From an uncultured Flavihumibacter sp. (GTDB lineage Bacteria; Bacteroidota; Bacteroidia; Chitinophagales; Chitinophagaceae), in NCBI GenBank assembly GCA_902168105.1, contig CABHOY010000045.1, positions 62,001 through 126,000 of the forward strand: a stretch of DNA of 64,000 nucleotides, given 5' to 3'. This document shows positions 43,624-51,953 of this stretch, piece after piece (position 1 is the first letter of the stretch; each line of letters begins with the position of its first letter). The notes under the pieces are model-generated. The model was not told the DNA's origin. It saw nothing but the letters and a program-made list of their open reading frames with translations, and made no database searches. Position numbers and translations under genes: made by a program.

Positions 43624-44100
43624 TCAGCATATCCCGGCGTGCAGGTTAGATACAAGCGTTTTCAGTACTTGTTTAAGGGCGTCAGTGTCCTGCTCGCCGA
43701 TAATACTGGTATATTCCTGCTGTATTTCCTGGAAACTTTCTGATGCACAGATGACCAGTTTTTTACCCTCATCAGTCAGGCAAATAAGTGACGCCCGGTT
43801 GTCGCTCGCATGTTTGCAGGTCCAGATATACCCTTCTGCTTCCAGGTTTTTCACCACTTTGCTCATCGCCTGTTTAGTGATACGGGCTCTTTTAGCCAGT
43901 TCGTTATTGATTGTGCCTTGCGGTTCGATATTCAAGATCAGCACAAGGTCCCCCAGTTTGAAGTTGTTATATCCCTTGTGCTGTAGTTTCGCTATTATTC
44001 TACAGTCCATATCCTTTTTCAACAAGCCTAACAACCTGATAAGACTATGTTGCCGTTGCGCCAGATGCTGCTCTAATCGCTCATCCAGTGAACTGTTCAT
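43624..44100 (-). CDS. MarR-family transcriptional regulator
   Basis: A 158-residue MarR protein. The winged HTH lies at about 50-115, with GTINNELAKRARITKQAMSK and VVKNLEAEGYIWTCKHASDN, the wing carrying the DNRAS motif typical of the family. N- and C-terminal helices would form the dimer interface. The 11-mer CTATTAAATAA occurs on both sides of the gene, at 43499-43509 and 44118-44128, and could be a binding element. Ligand and targets are unknown; mannonate dehydratase lies just upstream on the same strand. Confidence 0.88.
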   Translation of the reverse strand: MNSSLDERLEQHLAQRQHSLIRLLGLLKKDMDCRIIAKLQHKGYNNFKLGDLVLILNIEPQGTINNELAKRARITKQAMSKVVKNLEAEGYIWTCKHASDNRASLICLTDEGKKLVICASESFQEIQQEYTSIIGEQDTDALKQVLKTLVSNLHAGIC

Positions 44101-44218
44101 ATTGATGTTTTTTGGAGCTATTAAATAAATATCATCAGCGTTCCTGTAGCCAGCTGCTTACTCTCTCATTTCTTATCCCAACCTTGTAAAGCTGCCAGTG
44201 TGCAGCAGGTGTGGACTT

Positions 44219-45385
44219 TCATTTATTGAAAAGAGAGCGTGCAATGCCGAGTTCCAGTCCCCGAAGTTCCGCCAGTCCACGCAGGCGTCCTATAGCGCTA
44301 TAACCGGGGTTGGTTTTTTTGTGAAGGTCGTCCAGCATCTGGTGACCATGGTCCGGGCGCATAGGGATGGATACGCTCCGCTTATGCATAATGGCCAGTA
44401 AGGCCCTTACCACTGCGTACATGTCCACATCTCCCTCAAGGTGATTGGCCTCGTGGAAGTTGCCAATGCTGTCCCGTTGTGTGCTTCTGAGATGTATAAA
44501 GTGAATATGTTCACCCAGGCGTTCTACCATTCCAGGCAGATCATTGTCTGCACGCACGCCATAAGAGCCGGTGCAGAAACAAAGGCCGTTAGCCGCATAA
44601 GGCGCTGCCGCCAGCAGTTCCCTGGCATCCTGCTCGGTACTTACGATCCGTGGCAGTCCCAGGATAGGGAATGGAGGATCATCCGGATGGATAGCCAGTT
44701 TTACGCCTACTTCCTCTGCAACAGGGGCTATTTGCTGCAGGAAGTAAAACAGGTGCAGTTTCAACTGAGTGGCGTCGATGCCTTTATATTTATCCAGGGC
44801 TGCCTGGAATTGCTGTAAGGAAAAACTTTCTTCAGAACCTGGCAGACCGGCAATAATGTTCCTTTGCAGTAATACTTTTTCAGCATCGGTCATACTGTCA
44901 AAGTGTTCTTTCGCCATGGATATTTCTGCCGGGTCATAATCATTTTCCGCACCCGGGCGCTGTAACATGAACAGGTCGAAGGCCAGGAAGGCTGCTTTTT
45001 CGAAGCGTAACGCTTTCGAACCGTCGGTAACGGTGTAAGCAAGGTCAGTTCTCGTCCAGTCCAGTACCGGCATAAAGTTGTAGGTCACAACATAAATACC
45101 GCACTGCGCCAGGTTGCGAAGCGACTGCTGATAATGCTGTATATATTCTTTGAATCGTCCGCTTTGGGTCTTGATATCTTCGTGAACAGGTACACTCTCT
45201 ACTACTGACCAGGTAAGGCCGGCAGCTTCGATCGTTTCTTTCCTTTTCAGTATTTCCTCTACAGTCCAGACTTCTCCGTTCGGAACATGATGTAACGCCG
45301 TTACAATGCCGGTTGCTCCGGCTTGTTTAATATCGGCCAGGCTAACCGGATCATTCGGTCCGAACCAACGCCATGTCTGTTCCAT
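44219..45385 (-). CDS. uxuA: Mannonate dehydratase
   Basis: UxuA dehydrates D-mannonate to 2-keto-3-deoxygluconate in glucuronate catabolism. The 388-residue protein shows the family start MEQTWRWFGPNDPVSLADI, ATGIVTALHHVPNGEVW, SVVESVPVHEDIKT and the metal-site segment AIHPDDPPFPILGLPRI, with DGHQML-type residues (RPDHGHQML) near the end. The start at 45385 matches E. coli UxuA; an upstream ATG at 45400 would add five residues. A dyad over a -7 box at 45411-45430 suggests repressor control. Other glucuronate genes (uxaC, uxuB) are not in the window. Confidence 0.95.
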   Translation of the reverse strand: MEQTWRWFGPNDPVSLADIKQAGATGIVTALHHVPNGEVWTVEEILKRKETIEAAGLTWSVVESVPVHEDIKTQSGRFKEYIQHYQQSLRNLAQCGIYVVTYNFMPVLDWTRTDLAYTVTDGSKALRFEKAAFLAFDLFMLQRPGAENDYDPAEISMAKEHFDSMTDAEKVLLQRNIIAGLPGSEESFSLQQFQAALDKYKGIDATQLKLHLFYFLQQIAPVAEEVGVKLAIHPDDPPFPILGLPRIVSTEQDARELLAAAPYAANGLCFCTGSYGVRADNDLPGMVERLGEHIHFIHLRSTQRDSIGNFHEANHLEGDVDMYAVVRALLAIMHKRSVSIPMRPDHGHQMLDDLHKKTNPGYSAIGRLRGLAELRGLELGIARSLFNK

Positions 45386-45410
45386 TCTTAGCATACGCAT
45401 ATCAAGGTTT

Positions 45411-45430
45411 AAGTCCCAAAAATAGGACTT
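45411..45430 (-). promoter_or_regulatory. uxuA -7 box inside a perfect dyad
   Basis: AAGTCCCAAAAATAGGACTT consists of perfect 6-bp arms flanking CAAAAATA, which on the minus strand is TATTTTTG, an exact TAnnTTTG box. A repressor bound here would block the uxuA promoter. The dyad is 26-45 bases upstream of the chosen start. Confidence 0.6.
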
Positions 45431-45602
45431 CCGGAAAATAATTAATGATTTAGTAATAATGATTCTTCTGTATCACAAGGCCACCGTCATGTTACGACTC
45501 TTTTTTCATACCGGAATTACGTGTACTCCAATGGTTTATAATGACGCTGTCCTCGTAAAAGTTTTGCAAACCTAAGAAAATCTATGAAGATGAACCAACG
45601 CT

Positions 45603-46907
45603 TCATGAAATCATTGCCAGCATAATATCCATAACGTTGGTCTGCGTAGGCCCGGTTTTGATCAAACCTCCTGTCTTTTCAAAGAAATGATAGGCATCAT
45701 GCTGCCTGAGATAATGTGCTGCATCCAGTCCCTTCCCGGTGGCGCTGTTCATCAGCGCATAGTCTGTAAAAGCGCCTGCTGCATCCGTAGGTCCGTCGGT
45801 ACCATCCGTGCCGGCGCTTAAGATAGTAATACCTGGTTGCGTACTTAGTAATATGCCAGCCGCTAGTGCCAGCTGCTGATTACGTCCTCCCAGTCCCTTA
45901 CCGGTAACCATGACGGTACTTTCTCCACCCATTAACAGGCACGTCGGCCTGCTGCCCTTCCAATCTTTGGCCGCCGCCACCAGTTGCTCCGCCAGGGTTG
46001 TCGCTTCTCCTGTGGCTGTTGACGTCAGTATCTGTGTTGCATATCCAAGATTGGTGGCGTGCTCCTTTGCTGCTTTCAACGCTATACCGTTGCTGCCGAT
46101 CAGGAAATTGTGCACGGCCTCCAATTGCAGATTTCCGGGTTTGGGCGTTTCCGTAATATTTCCTGTAAGGCCCTGTTGCAAGTGTTCATGTATGCCTCGA
46201 GGTAATTTTTCCGTCAGATTATATTTATCAAGTATGGCCACCGCATCTGCAAACGTAGAGGGATCTGCTACCGTCGGACCAGACCCTATAATGGAAAGAT
46301 CATCACCCACTACATCACTGAGTATCAGACTGCACCATGACGTTGTATTTGCCAGTAATGCCAGCCGGCCTCCTTTCACTGCCGACAGATGCTTACGCAC
46401 CACATTCATCTCATGGATATCTGCGCCACTTTTCAACAACAGTTCAAATACCTGTTGTACCTGTACCAGGTTGGAACCTTCCGGATAATCTGCCAGCAGG
46501 GCAGAAGCTCCTCCCGAGAGAAGGAAGAGGACGAGATCACCTGGCTGCACGGCTTTTAATAGTGACACCATCTGCGCGGTGGCCTTTACGCCATTTTCAT
46601 CCGGCAGCGGATGACCTGCTTCTACAACCTGTAAATGCTGCAACGGCAATGCATGTTCGTATTTAGTAATGACAATACCTTCAAGGGACACATCGGGCAG
46701 TATTGATTCCAGCGCTTGTGCCATAGCTGCCGCAGCTTTACCGGCGCCGAATACCCATACAGGTCTTCCCGCAGGTAGTGCGAAAGTTTTGTCACATACC
46801 GTCAGTTTTCCATCGCTAAAATGCACATGCTGTCGCATCAGCGATGATGGTTGTACTGCTGCTACAGCTGCCTTAAATATGGAAATAGCATCTTCGCGTA
46901 TTATCAT
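45603..46907 (-). CDS. Glycerate 2-kinase (DUF4147/MOFRL family)
   Basis: A 434-residue class II glycerate kinase, which phosphorylates glycerate to 2-phosphoglycerate; older annotation calls the family hydroxypyruvate reductase (TtuD). The N-terminal DUF4147 domain (about 5-240) carries VFGAGKAAAAMAQALE, EAGHPLPDENGVKAT and FLLSGGASALLADYPEG. The C-terminal MOFRL domain (about 315-425) carries LMGGESTVMVTGKGLGGRNQ and SAGTDGTDGPTDAAGA. All core motifs are intact. It is separated from uxuA by 200 bases, so a shared transcript is uncertain, although both serve sugar-acid breakdown. Confidence 0.92.
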   Translation of the reverse strand: MIIREDAISIFKAAVAAVQPSSLMRQHVHFSDGKLTVCDKTFALPAGRPVWVFGAGKAAAAMAQALESILPDVSLEGIVITKYEHALPLQHLQVVEAGHPLPDENGVKATAQMVSLLKAVQPGDLVLFLLSGGASALLADYPEGSNLVQVQQVFELLLKSGADIHEMNVVRKHLSAVKGGRLALLANTTSWCSLILSDVVGDDLSIIGSGPTVADPSTFADAVAILDKYNLTEKLPRGIHEHLQQGLTGNITETPKPGNLQLEAVHNFLIGSNGIALKAAKEHATNLGYATQILTSTATGEATTLAEQLVAAAKDWKGSRPTCLLMGGESTVMVTGKGLGGRNQQLALAAGILLSTQPGITILSAGTDGTDGPTDAAGAFTDYALMNSATGKGLDAAHYLRQHDAYHFFEKTGGLIKTGPTQTNVMDIMLAMIS

Positions 46908-46994
46908 CCGGATCTTTTAAGGTATGCGGTAAATTTAAATCAATACAGCAATAAGCCCACCTAGAAATACTAAGGTTATTGTCAATGCGATATC

Positions 46995-49535
46995 TCAGAA
47001 ACTTAACTTATAACTGAAGTAAGGGTTAAATCTAAATAACTGATCCTGGTATAAGGGAGTCGTATGATTGCCTGTACTTGTTACGATCGTTGTGAAATAT
47101 GGTTCCTGCGACTGGCTGATCGCATGTATACCTGCACCAACAGCATGTTTGAAACGGCCACGGGTTGGAATACGATAACCTGCATTCAGATTAGCCCTGT
47201 TGTAAACAGCACTTCTGAAAGTACGCCCACCCATATTAATATCCGGGAACGTTTCTTCCGGCCTGAAAGAGATCAATGCCGGCAGCGTGATCTGATCGCC
47301 GGTATGGAAGTGGTAAAGCAGGCTTACTTCGAGTCCTTTGACAGGCTGATAGCTAAACAGCACGTTGATGTTATGCCGCCTGTCATAACGGTATGGTTGC
47401 TTGCTACCGTTATTCAAACTATCAGACTGACGCAAGCTCCAGGAAAGGGTATAGGAGATTAGGAACTTCCATTTGTGAAATCGTTTTTCAATAGCAGCCT
47501 CCAAACCATAACTCGATCCTGTACCTGTAACAATACCATTTTCCGTACTATCGCTGCTGTAAAGGATGTTGGCCTTCTCTCCGAATGACGCGATATTACT
47601 GATCTTCTTATAGTAAAGATCTGCAGTAACATTTACAGACCTGTGATCTTTATATTCATACCCAACATTGATCATCCTGTTTTCTGCTGGTCGTAGGTGT
47701 TCATTTGCCGGTATCCACAATTCCCTGTCAATACCAGTATACGGACTGGTGATCATATGCAGTAGCTGCCCGATATGTGTATAGGCAAGATTTAACCGTT
47801 GTTTTTTATCTATCACATAACTGGAGAAAAATCTGGGTTGAAATGACTGGTAATGATAAGTACCATGCCGGTAGTCGTTGAAATGTACGCCCGCCCTCAA
47901 TAACAGCCTGTCGCCGGCCCTTATGGCACTCTCATAATACACCATGATATCAAAGAAGGGAAGGGATGGTTTACTACTGAATGCATCTGCTTCATCTTTG
48001 AAATCATCATTGAGTAACGTATGATAAGGTTGTATGGTAGTATGTTCAAATCTTCCTCCGAAGAAATGTTGCAGATGGTGGTGTGTTGTTATCTCAATAT
48101 CTGTTTTTGCTTCATATCGCCTGCCGGCGGAATAGTTGTTCAGTGCCGCTCTTTCAGACAATCCACCTGTGCCTCCTTCAAAGGGTGGCGTATACATGAT
48201 AGCCATATAATTATCATAACTACTGTAGTTAAAAGCAGTATTCGCAAACACGCGTTTGCTGATAATACTGTTCCAGTTAAGCGTGATCAGCGTATTATTC
48301 CAGCGATGAAGATACTGGCTGTTATCCTGTGTTAATTCCAGTCTGTCATTACCAATATAACTACTGATCATCAGTTTATTTGTCCTGTTAAGGAGATGCG
48401 TCAGCTTCAGGTGTGTATCGTCAAACCTGGCGTCATAAGTGAACATGTCCCTGTAAACAGACTCGCCCAGGCTTTGTCTCGCAGATACCATCACGGCCGT
48501 GCGCTGTTTTTTCAGCGGGCCTTCGATGGCACAGGCAAGAGAACTGAGCCCTGCTTCTGCTTCTCCGCTCCATTGTTCCATGTTGCCTTCTTTTGTATTG
48601 ATAGCCGTAATAGAAGAAAGACCTCCGCTGAAACGGCTGGGGAAATCATTTTTATATTGCAGCACAGACTTAATACTGGTATTGCCCAGTATAGTGACTT
48701 CTCCAAGCAGGTGAGCATGATTAAATACTGGATTGCCGTCCAGCAGGAACATACTTTGTCCCGGATCGCCACCTCTTACTAACAATTTACCACCAGACTC
48801 CTGACTTTCGGTATTGCCGGGCAACAGGTACATAGACCTGACAGGATCTGTCTCCCCCAGCATGTTGCTGTACATACCGCCTTTATACCTGTCCAGTTTT
48901 ACAGCAGCGTCCCGGCGGGGAAGATTGCCGGCATCTACCTGCACCTCCGGAAGTAGTGTGGGCGAGAGTACAAGGTTCATAGCAGTATTTTCCTGCAGGT
49001 CTATCGTAACTGTCTTTGAAGATGTGCCGGAAAAAGAGATCAGTAATGTATATCTGCCCGCTGGTAAATTTAAATTGTAAAAGCCATGTACGTTCGACTG
49101 GGAGTTCAGGTTATCGGGCATAACTGTAATGGATGCAAATGGGAGTGGCTCTAAACCGCTTTCCTGCTGTATGTAACCATACAACATATATCTTTCATGC
49201 AAGTACCCGGCAGGAAGGGGTGTATTGCTTTTACCAATGATGATCTTATTATTTCGTTCTGTGACGGTAACATACTGGCCTGCCAGCATTTTATCGAGTA
49301 CTGCACCGAGAGAGGTCCGTCCGGCTGTAAGGACGTGTGTTTTATTAGTGTCAAGGCTGGATGGAGAGAACTCAATGGCCACACCACAATAACCGGATAA
49401 CTCACGAAGTATGGCAGCGGTTTTTCCGGATGTAGATGTACAGTAGAACTTTGTCTTTAACAGGCTGCCCTGTGCCGCGCTTTCTGATAATATGAAACAG
49501 CTGGCAAGGACAAGCAGCAAACGGAATATAGGCAT
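46995..49535 (-). CDS. TonB-dependent receptor with STN signalling domain
   Basis: An 846-residue outer membrane receptor. After the signal peptide (about 1-21) comes an STN secretin/TonB N-terminal domain (about 28-105, AILRELSGYCGVAIEFSPSS, VLDKMLAGQYVTVTERNNKI). A CarboxypepD_reg-like domain (about 118-190) and a plug (about 215-320, LLVRGGDPGQSMFLLDGNPV, FPSRFSGGLSSI) precede the beta-barrel. The STN domain is the part that contacts an anti-sigma factor, and fecR and an ECF sigma gene lie directly upstream on the same strand. This is a trans-envelope cell-surface signalling set. No SusD follows, so the ligand may be a chelate or peptide; it is unresolved. Confidence 0.92.
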   Translation of the reverse strand: MPIFRLLLVLASCFILSESAAQGSLLKTKFYCTSTSGKTAAILRELSGYCGVAIEFSPSSLDTNKTHVLTAGRTSLGAVLDKMLAGQYVTVTERNNKIIIGKSNTPLPAGYLHERYMLYGYIQQESGLEPLPFASITVMPDNLNSQSNVHGFYNLNLPAGRYTLLISFSGTSSKTVTIDLQENTAMNLVLSPTLLPEVQVDAGNLPRRDAAVKLDRYKGGMYSNMLGETDPVRSMYLLPGNTESQESGGKLLVRGGDPGQSMFLLDGNPVFNHAHLLGEVTILGNTSIKSVLQYKNDFPSRFSGGLSSITAINTKEGNMEQWSGEAEAGLSSLACAIEGPLKKQRTAVMVSARQSLGESVYRDMFTYDARFDDTHLKLTHLLNRTNKLMISSYIGNDRLELTQDNSQYLHRWNNTLITLNWNSIISKRVFANTAFNYSSYDNYMAIMYTPPFEGGTGGLSERAALNNYSAGRRYEAKTDIEITTHHHLQHFFGGRFEHTTIQPYHTLLNDDFKDEADAFSSKPSLPFFDIMVYYESAIRAGDRLLLRAGVHFNDYRHGTYHYQSFQPRFFSSYVIDKKQRLNLAYTHIGQLLHMITSPYTGIDRELWIPANEHLRPAENRMINVGYEYKDHRSVNVTADLYYKKISNIASFGEKANILYSSDSTENGIVTGTGSSYGLEAAIEKRFHKWKFLISYTLSWSLRQSDSLNNGSKQPYRYDRRHNINVLFSYQPVKGLEVSLLYHFHTGDQITLPALISFRPEETFPDINMGGRTFRSAVYNRANLNAGYRIPTRGRFKHAVGAGIHAISQSQEPYFTTIVTSTGNHTTPLYQDQLFRFNPYFSYKLSF

Positions 49536-49558
49536 TACAAAAAAGGATACTGGATGTT

Positions 49559-50548
49559 TTATTGTGTCTTAAAGAATATGATCGTGTCGTTTTGTTTCCG
49601 GTAATCTACATTTATCAGCAGCTTGATCTCTTCCAGCACCTGTTCCAGCGGTTGCCGTTCGAACCTGGCGGTAATAGTAGATAGTTCTGGCCGCGTTGTC
49701 AGCGTTGCTTCTGCCTTTACCTGCACATTGTAATAGTCGCTCAGGGCAGTCATTACTTCGGCAAAAGGCGTATTGTCAAACTGTAATATGCCTGTTTGCC
49801 ATGACAGGTAATTAGAATCTTTCACTGTCACAATGTTAAAGCCCTCCTTGTCCAGTGTAGCGTCTTGTTGTGCGGTAATAATGTGTTGCTCTGAACGTTT
49901 ATTCTTGCCTGTAAAGAGCACCCTCCCGCTAACAACAACCAGTCTGTCCTGCCGGTCATTGCTATTCACAATAAAGGAGGTGCCCAGTACTTCAATCGTT
50001 GCTCTGGACGTCCGTATACGGAAAGGATGACTGGTTTCAGGTTGAACATCAAAATACGCCTCTCCGCTAACGGCCACTGCTCTTTCACTTCCGGTGAACG
50101 AGTCAGGGTAACGGATGGAGGCGCCTTCCCTTAATATAACCGTAGAGCCGTCAGGAAGTGTAAGCTGCTGGCTGCCTTTCCCTGCCTCTGCGATCTTTAC
50201 GACTGTCTTGCCCCTTAGTTGATAGAATATCAGGCTGGCAAGTGCAAGCACTCCCACAAGACATGCAGCCAGTGCCAGGCGTCTGTATACGATCTTAACA
50301 CCACGGGGCGCAACTGCACCACTTGCCAGGGTACTATCCAGTTTTTCCCAGGCGCTGTCGGTATCAAAAGCAGGCAGTTCCATCACACTGCCCGATTCAT
50401 GCCATAACCTGATCATCTCCTCGTAGGCCATTTTATGCTCCTCACTTTCATTGACCCAATCCTGTAGTTCTTTCTCTTCCGTGCTATTCTGAATGGCGCG
50501 TAAATGTTTTATGATAATGATGGCGATATGTTCAGGTACTTGTATCAT
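49559..50548 (-). CDS. FecR-family anti-sigma factor
   Basis: A 329-residue inner-membrane regulator that holds the ECF sigma factor until the receptor signals. It has a cytoplasmic N-terminal part with WHESGSVMELPAFDTDSAWEKL, a TM helix at about 86-108 (RLALAACLVGVLALASLIFY), a FecR domain (about 118-215, LPDGSTVILREGASIRYP, SGEAYFDVQPETSHPF) and a C-terminal DUF4974 domain (about 255-325, FDNTPFAEVMTALSDYYNV, FERQPLEQVLEEIKLL). It lies between the sigma gene and the receptor, with 23 and 29 base gaps, so the three are one operon. Confidence 0.95.
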   Translation of the reverse strand: MIQVPEHIAIIIIKHLRAIQNSTEEKELQDWVNESEEHKMAYEEMIRLWHESGSVMELPAFDTDSAWEKLDSTLASGAVAPRGVKIVYRRLALAACLVGVLALASLIFYQLRGKTVVKIAEAGKGSQQLTLPDGSTVILREGASIRYPDSFTGSERAVAVSGEAYFDVQPETSHPFRIRTSRATIEVLGTSFIVNSNDRQDRLVVVSGRVLFTGKNKRSEQHIITAQQDATLDKEGFNIVTVKDSNYLSWQTGILQFDNTPFAEVMTALSDYYNVQVKAEATLTTRPELSTITARFERQPLEQVLEEIKLLINVDYRKQNDTIIFFKTQ

Positions 50549-50577
50549 AGCTGTCCCGGTATAAAGACCGGATTTTT

Positions 50578-51153
50578 TTAAAAACTCCTATTGTCTTGTA
50601 GAAAAAATGAAAAAACAGGCACTACCCATAACTTAGCTTTCTGAACAAAAGCCTTGAGCAGTTTCATGGCCTTCCAGGTCTGGTTGTTGACGGTATTGAC
50701 AGAAATGCCAAGATGGTCTGCAATTTCCTGGTTGCTAAGATGGCCCGAGCGACTTAGCAGAAAGACTTCCCTGCATTTAGGAGGTAGTTTGTCAATCCCA
50801 TTTTTTAGCAAGTCCCTGTATGCCCGCATATTGTCTTCTACCGGTTCGTCTGTTATATCCCAGCTAATGGCAGTTTCTTCTTCCGTTTGCCAGTCTGTAT
50901 TTGAAACAGGGAAACGCTTCTTTTGTTCCAGAAAGGTAAAACAGTTGTTCCTTACGGCCTGGTAGAGGTATGCCCTGATCTTCAGGGAAGTAATAACTTC
51001 CTGGTGCTTTTCCCAGATACGGGTAAATACTTCCTGGACAATATCTTCACTGCTATCTCTGTCGGTAGTCAGATGAAATGCATATTTGCAGAGAGGATCA
51101 TAGAATTCCCGGAATAGTTGGCGAAACTGTGTATAAAGATCCTGGCGATCCAC
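50578..51153 (-). CDS. ECF-type RNA polymerase sigma factor
   Basis: A 191-residue sigma-70 factor of the Bacteroidota ECF group. Region 2 spans about 12-80 (FREFYDPLCKYAFHLTTDRD, SEDIVQEVFTRIWEKHQEV, AYLYQAVRNNCFTFLEQKKR). Region 4 spans about 115-170 (IDKLPPKCREVFLLSRSGHL, NQEIADHLGISVNTVNNQTW). The last 20 residues (KLWVVPVFSFFLQDNRSF) are hydrophobic, a short tail that may contact the membrane or the FecR partner. It directs transcription in response to the receptor encoded downstream. Confidence 0.95.
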   Translation of the reverse strand: MDRQDLYTQFRQLFREFYDPLCKYAFHLTTDRDSSEDIVQEVFTRIWEKHQEVITSLKIRAYLYQAVRNNCFTFLEQKKRFPVSNTDWQTEEETAISWDITDEPVEDNMRAYRDLLKNGIDKLPPKCREVFLLSRSGHLSNQEIADHLGISVNTVNNQTWKAMKLLKAFVQKAKLWVVPVFSFFLQDNRSF

Positions 51154-51327
51154 ATCAAAAGTTTTTTGTAGTGAGCGTACCGGCTAATGCATAAGTATGT
51201 TGCAACGCACGCCCTGCACGGTATAGTACAGAGAGCGTAATATTAGATAAATAATCTGAAATGGAGATCGGGTCGTGGTTGACCTGGCGTGTGGTATTGC
51301 TGGTTATAGTGGTATTGGTGGCCCTTA

Positions 51328-51756
51328 TCAGCGGGCATTACGTTTTTGTTGCTTTTTATCCATCCTGGCTTCCATCTGTTCTTTCTTTTTCATCTCCCAG
51401 TCATTCCACTTTTTATACTGGTCTGGTGTCAGCACTGATTTAAAGCGTTGGTTGCGTTCTTCGTTCAACGCTTTCATCTGCTGCATTTTATCCTTTTTCG
51501 CGAGGGACGTGTTATGTTTGAGCTCTTCCATACGACGGGTTATATCAGTATTGATCGTATGAATATCTTTATCCTGCTGTTTGGTAAGGCTCAACCGCCG
51601 GTCAAGTTTATCACTCATTTTATCAGCACGTTCTTCCGGGGTAAAGCGTACTTTTTTTGCTGCCGCCGTATCTCCCCTCTGTGCCATACTGGTGCCACTG
51701 ATAGCCAGTAACAGACATACCAACAGCCCACTGATACGGATCATAAATGTTTTCAT
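51328..51756 (-). CDS. Spy/CpxP-like periplasmic protein
   Basis: A 142-residue exported, highly charged, helical protein. A signal peptide (about 1-26, ending GTSMAQ) is followed by a helical hairpin with two LTxxQ-type motifs, LSLTKQQDKDIHTI and LTPDQYKKWNDW, as in Spy/CpxP chaperones, and a Lys/Gln-rich tail. It resembles the DUF4890 family of Bacteroidota. It lies 174 bases upstream of the ECF sigma gene on the same strand, so it may be part of that regulon or respond to envelope stress. The role is inferred. Confidence 0.72.
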   Translation of the reverse strand: MKTFMIRISGLLVCLLLAISGTSMAQRGDTAAAKKVRFTPEERADKMSDKLDRRLSLTKQQDKDIHTINTDITRRMEELKHNTSLAKKDKMQQMKALNEERNQRFKSVLTPDQYKKWNDWEMKKKEQMEARMDKKQQKRNAR

Positions 51757-51953
51757 AAAAAAGAAAATTATCTCCTGTTAAATATAGGAAATTGCTGCAA
51801 TATTAATACCAATCATCAAAAATCTAGATAAATATGCAGGCGTCACCTTAATCATTTGTTACTTTTAAGGATCAGCTGGTATTATCTCCTTGATAGACGT
51901 TGCTGATTGTGAACACACTATGAACCCAAAATCTAAATTGTCAAACAAAGCCA

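Noticed and set aside
43499..44128. CTATTAAATAA at both sides of marR as an insertion-site duplication
   Set aside because: The 11-mer is AT-rich and the enclosed gene is an ordinary MarR gene with no transposase; a regulator site or chance is more likely.
45910..46488. 192-codon frame antisense to glycerate kinase
   Set aside because: Shadow frame without family-like features or a plausible start region.
51261..51443. 60-residue plus-strand frame with one hydrophobic segment
   Set aside because: Its second half is antisense to the Spy-like gene and nothing else supports it. A small membrane peptide cannot be excluded.
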